From assembly GCA_964493075.1 (NCBI GenBank), contig CAZBNU010000005.1:1-44794 (forward strand): a stretch of DNA of 44,794 nucleotides, in the 5' to 3' direction. The notes beneath the pieces are model-generated. The model saw nothing but the letters and a program-made list of their open reading frames with translations, ran no database searches and had not been told where the DNA came from. This document shows positions 8,055 through 17,033 of this stretch, piece by piece; position 1 is the first letter of the stretch; each line of letters begins with the position of its first letter. Position numbers and translations under genes: made by a program. This DNA comes from SLFT01 sp964493075. GTDB taxonomy: Bacteria; Hydrogenedentota; Hydrogenedentia; Hydrogenedentales; CAITNO01.

Positions 8055-8555
8055 GTGAGTGCTTTCATGGAAGATGGGAAAAAGAAATCTGTTGTTATTT
8101 ATACCGATGGCGGTTGCGAACCCAATCCTGGTATTGGTGGTTGGGGTGCTGTTCTGATTTATGGTAAAACAATCAAAGAGTTGTCGGGAGGTGAAAAAGA
8201 TAGCACAAACAACAAAATGGAAATGACGGCTGCCGTTATGGCGTTATCTGCTCTGAGACAACCATGCAAGGTGGAACTCCATTCTGACTCTGCTTATCTC
8301 GTGAAGGGGATGACCGAGTGGATTCAAAACTGGAAACGTAAGCAGTGGCATCGTGGCGGTAAACTTGTCAAGAATGTGGAACTGTGGCAGCAGTTGGATG
8401 AACTTTCCCGCATCCATGATGTAAAATGGGTATGGGTGCGCGGACATGTGGGTAACTACTATAATGAACGTTGTGACCAATTGGCGGGCGATGCCATACA
8501 GGAGCAACGCCTGAAAAGTGAAAGTGCAGGGGAATATGATGAGCAGAAACTATGA
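8055..8555 (+). CDS. rnhA: Ribonuclease HI
   Basis: 166 residues from the GTG at 8055; an ATG at 8067 would give 162, and neither has a strong ribosome site. The enzyme cuts the RNA strand of RNA-DNA hybrids in the cytoplasm, clearing primers and R-loops. All catalytic residues of the family are present: D18 in YTDGG, E56 in NKMEMTA, D78 in HSDSAYL, and D141 in RCDQLA with the assisting H131 in VRGHVGNYYNE. Length is normal for bacterial RNase HI. The stop lies 27 bases before the ATG of the sensor kinase, so the two are probably co-transcribed, though no functional link is obvious. The 293 bases upstream are AT-rich and may hold the promoter. Confidence 0.95.
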   Translation: MSAFMEDGKKKSVVIYTDGGCEPNPGIGGWGAVLIYGKTIKELSGGEKDSTNNKMEMTAAVMALSALRQPCKVELHSDSAYLVKGMTEWIQNWKRKQWHRGGKLVKNVELWQQLDELSRIHDVKWVWVRGHVGNYYNERCDQLAGDAIQEQRLKSESAGEYDEQKL

Positions 8556-8582
8556 CAGGTTTAATTTGTGGGGTGGCGGCTT

Positions 8583-11348
8583 ATGAGAACTCCCAACCCT
8601 GAGATACACCGACGGTTATCCTTGTATGTGGTTCCCGTACTTATCGGTCTCGGAGGCATTATTTTCGCTCAACAGCTGAACGATCAGTTATGGCGTTCAG
8701 TGGCGTTAATTATCTCCATTGCGTTGCCTTTGTATGCTGCGGGAAATTTACTGGCCCGTTTTCGGACAAGTACCCTCGAACGCTTTGGTATGTTGTCTGG
8801 CGTGCTGATGCTGATACTGGGGGCGGCATTTAGTGTTTCCGGGATATCAGACAGTATTGGCATGGTGCAGTATCTTGACGAAACCCTAAGCAATACCTTG
8901 CGCGTGGTGGGTATGTTGAGTTTGTTTATCGGATTGTTTGTGGTGTTGCTTAGTGTGGCGCGGACCGGGGAGGGCATAGACGAAATTACCGAGCGCTTCC
9001 GATTTCTTGCCGAGCATATTTCGGAGGGGTTCATCCTGTCAAGGCCGGACGGCGAAATACGCCTGGTGAACCAGAAGGCCCTTGACATGTTTGCCATGAA
9101 GCGCGAGGACGTGGTAGGACACGATGGTCGCGAGCTGGCCTCCACTCTGAATATCAACAGCATTGTCGAGCAGTTGGATAAGCGAGCCGAGGGGGTGGCA
9201 TCGGAATATGAATTCGTGTACGAGGTGAACGGCGCTGAACGCATCTTTCTGATGAATGGCGCGCCTGTGTTCAATCAGCAGGGACAGCACACATTAACCA
9301 TGGCCACGTTGCGGGATATTACCGAGCATCGCCAGTTGACGCGGCGTGTGGAAGAGTACGCGCGCAATTTGCAGGATCAGGTGGAAAAGCAGACACGCAA
9401 GCTGCATCAGTCCGAAGAGCGTATGCGGCAGTTGCTTCTTTCGATGAACGAGGGCTTCCTGACGGTGGACCTAGACCATAAAATTCGCTTTGCCAATGCC
9501 CAGGCACAAGCACTGCTGAGGGCAAAGGAAAGCGACCTCATTGGCAAAAGCATATTTGATTGTGTGGCAGGAGCGGATCGATATCGCCTGTTGAACCTGT
9601 TTGCGAGGGCGGTGGAAGAACAGCCCGGCAAGGGATTGCGCCAGGAGATTGAATTGCTGAACAGTGAAGGCGTGGGGGAGCCTACGGTGGTTGGTATCGC
9701 CTATCTGAACACTATGGAGTCCGAAGGCCGGGGGTATTCGCTGGTAATTACGCAGGTGGCTGAACTCAAGCGTATGCAGCAGCAATTGGTACTGCGCGCC
9801 CGCGACCTTGAACGGGCAAATGAGGAACTCCGTCAGCATGACCGTGCAAAGGACAGTTTTCTGTCTAATGTGAGTCATGAACTGCGCACCCCCCTCACCA
9901 CCATTCAGGGGTACATTGAATTGTTTACGGAAAATACGCTGGGACAGATTACGGATGCACAGCGTAATGCCCTGCAAATCATGGAACGCAACGCCAACCA
10001 TCTGCTTACCCATATCAATGAAATGATTGAGTTCAGCCGCATGCAGATACGGGGCATTCAGATTGTTAATAATCTGTATGATGCCTGTGCATTGGTGCGG
10101 GATGCCGCAGGCGCCATTCATCCATCCGCTCTGGACAAAAATATCGAGGTCGTGGTGGAGGCGCCCGGCGAAGCGTTGTATTGCTGGGGTGATCGGGAAA
10201 AACTGATCCAGACCTTCGGTATATTGTTGAACAATGCCGTGAAGTTTACAGAGAAAGGCGGCCGGATTACTGTGTGCGTTAGCTGTGAAAAACAGCACGA
10301 TGTTGTATTTACAGTAAGCGATACCGGTATAGGCATTTCCCCTGAAAATCACGAGAAAATATTCACGCGCTTTTTTCAGGTGGATAGTTCCAAATCCCGG
10401 CAGTATGAAGGGGCAGGCATCGGTCTCTCCATTGCCCGAAACATTGTGCTTGCGCATGGTGGTGAAATACACGTTAGTAGCGAGATTGGCCACGGCACCA
10501 CCTTTTCAATATATCTTCCCGGTGCTGTATTTGACAACCATGTGGAAGTGGAAATTGCCGCCGAACTGGCGCCCTGCAACATGTTGGTGATCGCTGATAC
10601 ACAGGAAGCGCGGGAAGCGTTGTGTTCTTTTGCGCCTATGAACAGGGGCAACATATTGCTTGCGCCGAATGGGTATCAGGCGGTTCGACAACTAGGCGAG
10701 GAAAAGGTAGACCTGGTTATTATTAACGATGCGCCCGCTGATGTGGCGGGCCAGGCCACGCTGCGTGTTATCCGGAAACAGCCCGCCACCGCCGCCGCGC
10801 CGGTGATCATATTGACGAATGAGGGCGGCGATATTATTCATCAGGTTATAGATGATAGGGGCACCCTGCACTTTATTTTCAAACCCTGCTCCGCCAAGCG
10901 CATCGTGAAAAAGATGCGTAAGGTAATATCTGGCGCTCCGGACTTGTTTGAAGAAAAAACACTGGAAGCCATGTATCAGCCGGCTCAGGACAGGCCCTTC
11001 GTGCTGGTGCTGGACAGTGACCCCGGTTTTCTCGAGTGGGTGGAAACAGCGTTGCGCCACGCCAACATAGAAAGCAAATGCATCTCTTCGCCCGCACAGG
11101 GACTGGAAGTGGCAAGATCAGTCAAGCCTGATCTTATCGTTATCGATGCAGACACGCCGCCCACACTCGGAAATACCGCGATTGAACTGTTTCGCAACGA
11201 TGAAACCACAAGCGGTATTCCCATTTATGCCATGACTGGCGTGAGCGTCACTGAATCCACGGAAATTAACACCCGCGACATTGCAGGGGTTTTACGCAAA
11301 CCTTTTCCCATTACGGAGATCACAGGCATATTGAAGGGAAATTTGTAA
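8583..11348 (+). CDS. PAS sensor hybrid histidine kinase with two C-terminal receiver domains
   Basis: About 921 residues from the ATG at 8583 (GTG at 8568 is an alternative). The order is: four predicted membrane helices in the first 140 residues; a PAS domain (FLAEHISEGFILSRPDGEI); a second PAS (LLLSMNEGFLTVDLDHKI); a short coiled coil; HisKA with the phospho-His H432 in NVSHELRTPL; HATPase_c with NNAVKFTEKGG, DTGIGI and GAGIGLSIA; then two receiver domains. The first receiver has Asn where the phospho-Asp belongs (DLVIINDAP), so it is likely a pseudo-receiver. The second keeps the Asp (DLIVIDADTPP, about D855) and the Lys of LRKPF. There is no DNA-binding domain and no adjacent response regulator, so output must go through another protein. 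Confidence 0.9.
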   Translation: MRTPNPEIHRRLSLYVVPVLIGLGGIIFAQQLNDQLWRSVALIISIALPLYAAGNLLARFRTSTLERFGMLSGVLMLILGAAFSVSGISDSIGMVQYLDETLSNTLRVVGMLSLFIGLFVVLLSVARTGEGIDEITERFRFLAEHISEGFILSRPDGEIRLVNQKALDMFAMKREDVVGHDGRELASTLNINSIVEQLDKRAEGVASEYEFVYEVNGAERIFLMNGAPVFNQQGQHTLTMATLRDITEHRQLTRRVEEYARNLQDQVEKQTRKLHQSEERMRQLLLSMNEGFLTVDLDHKIRFANAQAQALLRAKESDLIGKSIFDCVAGADRYRLLNLFARAVEEQPGKGLRQEIELLNSEGVGEPTVVGIAYLNTMESEGRGYSLVITQVAELKRMQQQLVLRARDLERANEELRQHDRAKDSFLSNVSHELRTPLTTIQGYIELFTENTLGQITDAQRNALQIMERNANHLLTHINEMIEFSRMQIRGIQIVNNLYDACALVRDAAGAIHPSALDKNIEVVVEAPGEALYCWGDREKLIQTFGILLNNAVKFTEKGGRITVCVSCEKQHDVVFTVSDTGIGISPENHEKIFTRFFQVDSSKSRQYEGAGIGLSIARNIVLAHGGEIHVSSEIGHGTTFSIYLPGAVFDNHVEVEIAAELAPCNMLVIADTQEAREALCSFAPMNRGNILLAPNGYQAVRQLGEEKVDLVIINDAPADVAGQATLRVIRKQPATAAAPVIILTNEGGDIIHQVIDDRGTLHFIFKPCSAKRIVKKMRKVISGAPDLFEEKTLEAMYQPAQDRPFVLVLDSDPGFLEWVETALRHANIESKCISSPAQGLEVARSVKPDLIVIDADTPPTLGNTAIELFRNDETTSGIPIYAMTGVSVTESTEINTRDIAGVLRKPFPITEITGILKGNL

Positions 11349-11611
11349 TGCCGCACTTTGGAATTGGCCACGTCGCTATATGTTCATCATCGCCGAAAAA
11401 AATCACTTTGTTGAATCAAACGCGGATGCGTTAGCCTACTCAGCAAGTGTTATGTAGTTTGGATTTAAGTCTGGATTTGGACTGGTTGCACATATCCAAA
11501 TCGTGGAAACTTGTTATGGCCAGTATATGTTGTACTGCGTTGTACTCAATCAGGGCTTATTTTTCGGTGGTTGCTGTAAAAGATATAGTATAACCCCATG
11601 AAAGGCGAAAA

Positions 11612-12103
11612 GTGTTTAGTAACACGCATGAACATTATATGCGGCGTGCCATGCAGGCTGCCGGGGAAGCGTTGAATTGCCGGGAGGTGCCTGTGGGATG
11701 CGTTGTGGTACATGAGGGGCACATTATTGGGCGCGGCTATAACCAGCGAGAAATGCTTCAGGATCCTTCTGCACATGCGGAGATGATAGCTATAACTGCT
11801 GCGGCGTCTTATCTTGGCAGTTGGCGGCTTGAAAACACGCAGTTATATGTGACGCTGGAGCCGTGTCCCATGTGTACTGGCGCAATTATCCTGGCGCGAA
11901 TCGAAGCGGTGTATTTTGGCGCCTACGATCCCAAGGCGGGGTGTTGCGGCACGCTGATGAATTTGCTGGAAGATACGCGTTTCAATCATCAACCGAAAGT
12001 GCAGGGTGGAATTCTGGCTGACGAATGCGGCGCTATGTTGACGGATTTTTTTCGTAGTATCCGGAAACCGACCGGTCGATTGGGGGAAGGCGAAATAACG
12101 TGA
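11612..12103 (+). CDS. tadA: tRNA-specific adenosine-34 deaminase TadA
   Basis: 163 residues from the GTG at 11612, with AAAGG about 8 bases before it. TadA converts A34 to inosine in the anticodon of tRNA-Arg(ACG), allowing decoding of CGU, CGC and CGA codons. The zinc-deaminase motifs are complete: H55-A-E57 in SAHAEMIAI, where Glu is the proton shuttle, and P-C85-P-M-C88 in LEPCPMCTGA. The N-terminal MRRAMQAAGEAL helix and the V-P-V-G strand are typical. Length is normal. The gene converges on coaD with only six bases between the stops. The 263-base stretch upstream has no clear gene; a TATAGT at about 11584 may be a -10 box. Confidence 0.95.
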   Translation: MFSNTHEHYMRRAMQAAGEALNCREVPVGCVVVHEGHIIGRGYNQREMLQDPSAHAEMIAITAAASYLGSWRLENTQLYVTLEPCPMCTGAIILARIEAVYFGAYDPKAGCCGTLMNLLEDTRFNHQPKVQGGILADECGAMLTDFFRSIRKPTGRLGEGEIT

Positions 12104-12109
12104 CCGCCT

Positions 12110-12601
12110 TCAGCTCATATCTTTCATTTTGTTGACAAGACGCGCTTCCACAGCGGGGGTTACATAGTGGCTGACGCTTCCACCAAAGCGCACAATTTCT
12201 TTTACCTGCCTCGAACTCAGGAACAGATAGGGTTCACTCGGCATCAGACAGACTGTGTCCACATGGGGATTCAGTTTCTGATTGTTTATGGCCATGGACA
12301 GTTCAAACTCGAAGTCCGAGATTGCACGTAGCCCCCGTATGAGCGCTATGGCGCCCGACTGTCGTGCATAGTCCACCGTGAGGCCGTTAAACGCTTCAAC
12401 AACTACCTGGGGTAGACTGACAGTCATTTCTACAAGCATTTCCATACGCTCTTCGACGGTGAACATGCCGATTTTCTGGTCATTGCATGCCACCGCTACA
12501 ATGACCTTGTCAAAAATTTTGGTTGCTCGTGCAATGAGATCAAAATGTCCCAGAGTGGGGGGGTCGAAACTGCCTGCATATAAGGCAATACGATCAGTCA
12601 T
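12110..12601 (-). CDS. coaD: Phosphopantetheine adenylyltransferase CoaD
   Basis: 163 residues, the normal length. CoaD transfers AMP from ATP to 4'-phosphopantetheine, the penultimate step of coenzyme A synthesis in the cytoplasm. The nucleotidyltransferase signature is visible as ALYAGSFDPPTLGH (TxGH type). The C-terminal part has YLFLSSRQVKEIVRFGG, corresponding to the ISSTxVKE motif, and PSEPY before it. The start codon overlaps the end of larC by 8 bases, so it is translated as the last gene of a larB-larC-coaD operon. The pairing with nickel-pincer genes is not a pathway link I know of. Confidence 0.96.
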   Translation of the reverse strand: MTDRIALYAGSFDPPTLGHFDLIARATKIFDKVIVAVACNDQKIGMFTVEERMEMLVEMTVSLPQVVVEAFNGLTVDYARQSGAIALIRGLRAISDFEFELSMAINNQKLNPHVDTVCLMPSEPYLFLSSRQVKEIVRFGGSVSHYVTPAVEARLVNKMKDMS

Positions 12602-13784
12602 TTACAAATGCTCCTTCCTGTGCTGCTGCCAAGGCAGCCTCATACACCTTGCGTGTTGGCACGCCATTATTCTCCGCTATTTCATGGCACGAATCAAACT
12701 CAGGGGCGACGCAATGTACCTTGTTTCCCATCAGGCCCACTTTGACTTGGATTGTTCCCCAAGTGGTGCGTACTTTTCGCAACTCACGATTCAATACATA
12801 GCGCTCTTCTTCACGCATGCGCACGCCGAGGGTTCCGCTCTGTGCAAAAATAGCATCAAGTACATCTGCCCTGTACTCTTTCCTACAAAGCACGGTGAGG
12901 CACTGGGCTGCACGTCCTTTCTTGGCCATTACAGGGGTAATAAAAGCGTCGCGGGCGCCCGCCTCCATTGTTTTGGGAATCAAAAGCGCGGTCAATTCCG
13001 GGTTCATATCGTCAATTACGGTTTCAAGAATGCAGACCGATTCAAACGCCGGAGTATCAGCAATGGACTCCCCAAGAAATACGCGCAGCACATTGGCGCG
13101 ATCCGGCAAATCGCGCGTCCCCGCGCCATACCCTGTTCCGGTCGTTTTCATAAGCGGCATGCCGCCAAAACCCTCAGCCCATGCTTTTGCCAGGGCCACG
13201 CCAGTGGGTGTCGCCATTTCTGCGTCAATGTCCCCTGATTTCCAGGGGATGTCGCACAACAGTAACGCGGTGGCGGGGGCGGGAACCGGCATGATGCCGT
13301 GGTCGCATTTTACGGTGCCGCTGCCTGTTATCAGGGGTGAGCAAAACACCCGTTCTATTCCGAGGTCGTGCAGGGCCAGATTCGCGGCTACAATATCAAC
13401 AATCGAATCCGCTGCACCCACTTCGTGGAAATGGACTTTTTCAATGGCAATGCCGTGTACCTGAGCTTCAGCGTTCCCCAGCAGTTCAAAGGTTAGAATT
13501 GCTTTCTTTTTGACCTGTTCGGGCAGGGCAGCCGACTCGATGATCTTTACAATGTCGGGAAAATGGCGGTGCGGCTGGTGAACATTCGGGTCCAACAACA
13601 CCTCGAACCGTGTCGCCTGTATTCCGTGCTTGGAAAGGCGTTCGGCTTTTACGGAAACGCCTTCAAGGGACATGCTCTGTAAGGCTTCTACGATATTTCC
13701 AATAGGTGCGCCAGCATCAATCAGTGCTGCCACGGTCATGTCGCCGCTTATTCCACAAAAACAATCCAGGTAAAGCGTTTTCAT
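12594..13784 (-). CDS. larC: Nickel-pincer cofactor biosynthesis protein LarC
   Basis: 396 residues. LarC is the CTP-dependent cyclometallase that inserts nickel into the pyridinium-3,5-dithiocarboxylate mononucleotide, the pincer cofactor first found in lactate racemase. The N-terminal signature YLDCFCGISGDMTVAALIDAG and the motif KVHFHEVGAADSIVDIVAA are diagnostic of the LarC (DUF111) family. The ...GYGAGTRDLPDRANVLRVFLGE stretch and a full C-terminal domain show it is complete and fused, not split into LarC1/LarC2. It starts one base after the larB stop and overlaps coaD by 8 bases. The lactate racemase LarA and the sulfur transferase LarE are not in this window, so the cofactor user is unknown. 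Confidence 0.95.
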   Translation of the reverse strand: MKTLYLDCFCGISGDMTVAALIDAGAPIGNIVEALQSMSLEGVSVKAERLSKHGIQATRFEVLLDPNVHQPHRHFPDIVKIIESAALPEQVKKKAILTFELLGNAEAQVHGIAIEKVHFHEVGAADSIVDIVAANLALHDLGIERVFCSPLITGSGTVKCDHGIMPVPAPATALLLCDIPWKSGDIDAEMATPTGVALAKAWAEGFGGMPLMKTTGTGYGAGTRDLPDRANVLRVFLGESIADTPAFESVCILETVIDDMNPELTALLIPKTMEAGARDAFITPVMAKKGRAAQCLTVLCRKEYRADVLDAIFAQSGTLGVRMREEERYVLNRELRKVRTTWGTIQVKVGLMGNKVHCVAPEFDSCHEIAENNGVPTRKVYEAALAAAQEGAFVND

Positions 13785-13785
13785 A

Positions 13786-14547
13786 TCAAGGTTTTCCGTC
13801 TACCATACGGTTTATGGTACATGCTGCCACAGCAGCGCCAAAGCCGTTGTCAATATTGACTACGGTTAAGCCTGTGGCGCAGGAATTAAGCATGCCCAGC
13901 AACGCCGCCAGCCCGTTGAAACTACTGCCGTATCCGATGCTGGTTGGCACTGCAATAACGAAAGTGGATACCAGTCCTGCCACTACGCTGGGGAGCGCGC
14001 CTTCCATACCAGCGCAGACGATAATGACGGTTGCCGCCGCAAGACGTTCACGCTGGTCAAGCAGGCGATGTAGTCCGGCTACGCCGACATCGTAAATACG
14101 GTCAACGGGAGAACCCAGTGCTGTGCAGGTAACGGCCGCTTCCTCGGCTACGGGTATGTCGCTCGTGCCAGCACAGACGATTGCAATGGTGCCGCTGGAT
14201 TGTGGCGGGGCCTCTTTTGTGATGGTAAAAGCGCGTGCTGCTTCGTGATAGACTGCATCGGGAAGCAGCGCATGCACGGTATGATACGATTCCAGTGTGC
14301 AACGGGTTCCCAGCACGTTTTGTCCCCGCCCGTACATGCGTGCGGCGATTGCCGCTATCTGTTCAGGTGTTTTCCCCTGGCAGAAGATGGTTTCGGGATA
14401 TCCCTTTCGTAACAGTCGGTGGGTGTCCACTTTCGCAAATTCCATATCTTCGAAGGGGAGGGAACGCAGTTTTTCAAGTGCGTCGGCAGACGACAGGGTT
14501 CCCGAAGAAACGTGGTTAAGTAATTCCAATAAGTGTTTTTCGTTCAT
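13786..14547 (-). CDS. larB: Pyridinium-3,5-biscarboxylic acid mononucleotide synthase LarB
   Basis: 253 residues. LarB carboxylates and hydrolyses nicotinic acid adenine dinucleotide to give the dicarboxylated mononucleotide that LarE then thiolates. The C-terminal half is an AIR-carboxylase (PurE-like) domain with TIAIVCAGTSDIPVAEEAA, DVGVAGLHRLL, VIIVCAGMEGALPSVVAGL and PTSIGYGSSFNGLAALLGMLNSCA. The N-terminal 110 residues are the family's helical region with VDTHRLLRKGYPETIFCQGKTPEQI. It is the first gene of the operon with larC and coaD. The ribosome site before the ATG at 14547 is weak. The call is firm because of both the motif set and the larC neighbour. Confidence 0.95.
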   Translation of the reverse strand: MNEKHLLELLNHVSSGTLSSADALEKLRSLPFEDMEFAKVDTHRLLRKGYPETIFCQGKTPEQIAAIAARMYGRGQNVLGTRCTLESYHTVHALLPDAVYHEAARAFTITKEAPPQSSGTIAIVCAGTSDIPVAEEAAVTCTALGSPVDRIYDVGVAGLHRLLDQRERLAAATVIIVCAGMEGALPSVVAGLVSTFVIAVPTSIGYGSSFNGLAALLGMLNSCATGLTVVNIDNGFGAAVAACTINRMVDGKP

Positions 14548-14670
14548 ATAACTATTAACTCGCCTGAAAATAAAAAACGGTGATGTGGACTGTTTTTACG
14601 GGTATAACGACAGGTTATGTAAGACTTTTTACGGGGACAAGTGTATCACATTTATGTCTCAAAGCGCATG

Positions 14671-16992
14671 CTACTGCGCAGTTTCCAGTTGGCTTTGTGC
14701 TTCCTTCAGCAGTAGCAATGCCGCTTCGTAATCCGGTTCAACGGTCAATGCTTTCGTCAAAGATAAAATTGCCTCATCCCAGTTCTCTCTCGCCATAGCG
14801 GTTCGTGCCAAGTTATACAGCGAGTAGACGTCATCCGCCTTCTGCTGGAGCGCCTGCTCGTAAATTGCTGTAGCAGCATCTATATCACCCTGTTTAAACA
14901 GCGCGTTTCCGAGATTGTTGTAGGCGAGGAGGAACCCGGGATTACTTGCAATGGCCTTTTCGTAATAGGGGATTGCGGTTTCATAATTGCCCTGGTTGGC
15001 GTAAAGATAGCCGAGGTTGTTGAGTGCTTCAGTGAACTGTGGTTTTAGTACAAGTGCTTTTTCGTAGTGGGCAATGGCGTCGTCGTAATTTTCCTGCGCA
15101 AAATAGACGCGCGCCATGTTGTAAAAAAGGGTGGCATCCCCCGGCGTGATGGTAGCGGCCTGTTGAAAATGATGGAGTGCTTCGTCTAAATGGCCAAGAT
15201 CAAACAGTACATTGCCAAGGTTCACGTGTGCCAGCGCAAAACGAGGGTTCGATTTCGTTGCCTGTTTGAAATGAAGAACGGCCTTCTCAAGATTGCCCAA
15301 ATGATACAACTCATATCCCAAATTGTTATGAATCGTCGCGTTATGCGGGTTTTGATCAAGCCCCTTTCTGTAGAGAGCAATGCCTTCTTCCTTTTCCCCC
15401 CGTGTGATGTAAAGGCGACCGAGGTTTGCATAGGCAACGGAAGCATTTGCGCCGAGTTTTAGCGCTTTCCAGTATTCGGCCTCTGCTTTATCATCTTCAC
15501 CTGAAGCGGTGTATGCCATTGCTGTGCGTAAATGCCAGGTACTCTGGTCAGGAACGTATCCCGTGGGATTAAGGCGAAAGAGCAGGAGTAATATCACGAG
15601 CATGCTGAAACCAAACGCTGTTCTTCCCACGCTTTTAGCACGGAGGGCTTCGAACAACCAGACAACGCCCACGGCGCTGAAAAGAAGCATGACGGGAATG
15701 ATGGGCACGCGGTAGCGTCCTGCAACGAAGTAGATAATGACGGACAGGAAATAGGTTCCTACATATAGCCACAATAGTATAGTAAGGGCAGATGTATGCC
15801 TTGCTGCGTTTTCCTTATGCTCTCGGATGCGGGATATCGTTACTGCGGATCCAAAAACAAACAGGGCGGCGAACCACGAGAAACCCGGGAGAAGACGGAG
15901 GACACCTGAAAAGCGCTTGTCATATTCCATTACCGTATCGTTGGTGATTTCGTGGGGGCCCCAGAAAAGCAGTGCTTTGGTAAGCATATTTTTCAAAAAC
16001 ATCCCCGGTTTTTCTTTGATGAATTGAAATGCCTTTTGATAAAAATAGTGGTTTGCCTCAGAGAAGGTAATTTCTGATTTCCCTTCTTTTGCTGCAATGC
16101 CACGCACAATTGCCGGATAATCAAAGCATGTCCAGTTTTCTATTCCTGCCAGTTCCATGAGTTCGGGGATTTGCGGTTCCACCAGCGACGCTTCAGGATG
16201 ATTGCCGACGTACAGATTGATGCCGCCGTAAGAGGAAATGAAAACGACATCTTTTGCTACCACATAGTTTCTGATGAAAGCAGGGGAAAGCACGGTCACA
16301 CAGGCGAGGGTAAGTGCTGTCAGGGAAAGAGCGGTCTTGCGGTAACCGCTATGTTTTTTCAAAGATACGGACAACATCCAGCACGCGAGGACAGGCGCAA
16401 AAAGCAGGACATTCGGGCGGAGTAGGGCGAAACAGCCCAGTAGCGCTCCTGCCAGCGCCGCACGAAGAAGCCGTGGGGATGCCAGCCAACGTTCCAGTGT
16501 CAGTAGAAGGCATAACAGCAAAAACACCACAAGCACCGGATAGGTCAGTAATCCTTCAAAATAAGGGAAGGCCCAGTAAGTTGCCATGAGCAGACCTGCG
16601 GTGAAGCCGACCGCATTGCCGAAGAGGCGCTTGCCGAGGAGATACAACAGTAGGGCATTGACAATTCCAAGCGCCATTTGTACCACACGGGGTGCATAAT
16701 CGTTCACCCCGAAGAGAATGTAAATTGCCGACAAGAACCAGGGATAGCCAGGTGGGCGTCCGTGGGGGGTTGACGTGATTTCGGGGTCGTTTACTCCCGG
16801 CGGCGGTGTCCAGTCGCCTGTGGCAATGCCCCGCGCCCAGTGGGCGTTATATTCCGGATCATATATAGGATGGCTGAAAGAGGGGTCGTGAACAATTTCT
16901 GTGAAGTAAGCGACTCGTAACCCGACGGCTACGAATGCAATAATAGCCGGAAGAATGTAGTATAGGTATCGCTTGTGAAGTTCAGATTCCAT
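14671..16992 (-). CDS. GT39-type membrane glycosyltransferase with C-terminal TPR array
   Basis: 773 residues. The first half is a polytopic membrane protein of the PMT/ArnT-like glycosyltransferase 39 family. It has an acidic pair in the first periplasmic loop (IYDPEYNAHWA), the motif HGRPPGYPWFLSAIY, and about ten hydrophobic helices up to residue 470. Such enzymes use polyprenyl-phosphate sugars to glycosylate proteins or lipids on the outer face of the inner membrane. From about residue 490 there are eight consecutive 34-residue TPRs plus a partial ninth, with the YANLGRLY, NNLGYELY and NNLGYLYANQGNYE pattern. These should lie outside the membrane and could hold the acceptor protein. AAGGAAAG precedes the ATG at 16992. 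Acceptor and sugar are unknown. Confidence 0.85.
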   Translation of the reverse strand: MESELHKRYLYYILPAIIAFVAVGLRVAYFTEIVHDPSFSHPIYDPEYNAHWARGIATGDWTPPPGVNDPEITSTPHGRPPGYPWFLSAIYILFGVNDYAPRVVQMALGIVNALLLYLLGKRLFGNAVGFTAGLLMATYWAFPYFEGLLTYPVLVVFLLLCLLLTLERWLASPRLLRAALAGALLGCFALLRPNVLLFAPVLACWMLSVSLKKHSGYRKTALSLTALTLACVTVLSPAFIRNYVVAKDVVFISSYGGINLYVGNHPEASLVEPQIPELMELAGIENWTCFDYPAIVRGIAAKEGKSEITFSEANHYFYQKAFQFIKEKPGMFLKNMLTKALLFWGPHEITNDTVMEYDKRFSGVLRLLPGFSWFAALFVFGSAVTISRIREHKENAARHTSALTILLWLYVGTYFLSVIIYFVAGRYRVPIIPVMLLFSAVGVVWLFEALRAKSVGRTAFGFSMLVILLLLFRLNPTGYVPDQSTWHLRTAMAYTASGEDDKAEAEYWKALKLGANASVAYANLGRLYITRGEKEEGIALYRKGLDQNPHNATIHNNLGYELYHLGNLEKAVLHFKQATKSNPRFALAHVNLGNVLFDLGHLDEALHHFQQAATITPGDATLFYNMARVYFAQENYDDAIAHYEKALVLKPQFTEALNNLGYLYANQGNYETAIPYYEKAIASNPGFLLAYNNLGNALFKQGDIDAATAIYEQALQQKADDVYSLYNLARTAMARENWDEAILSLTKALTVEPDYEAALLLLKEAQSQLETAQ

Positions 16993-17033
16993 TCTTTCCT
17001 TCGTTTTATGAATCCGTAGGAAACCAGATAAAG

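Noticed and set aside
9471..10493. 340-residue ORF antisense to the sensor kinase
   Set aside because: The sense frame carries complete HisKA and HATPase motifs; the antisense has none.
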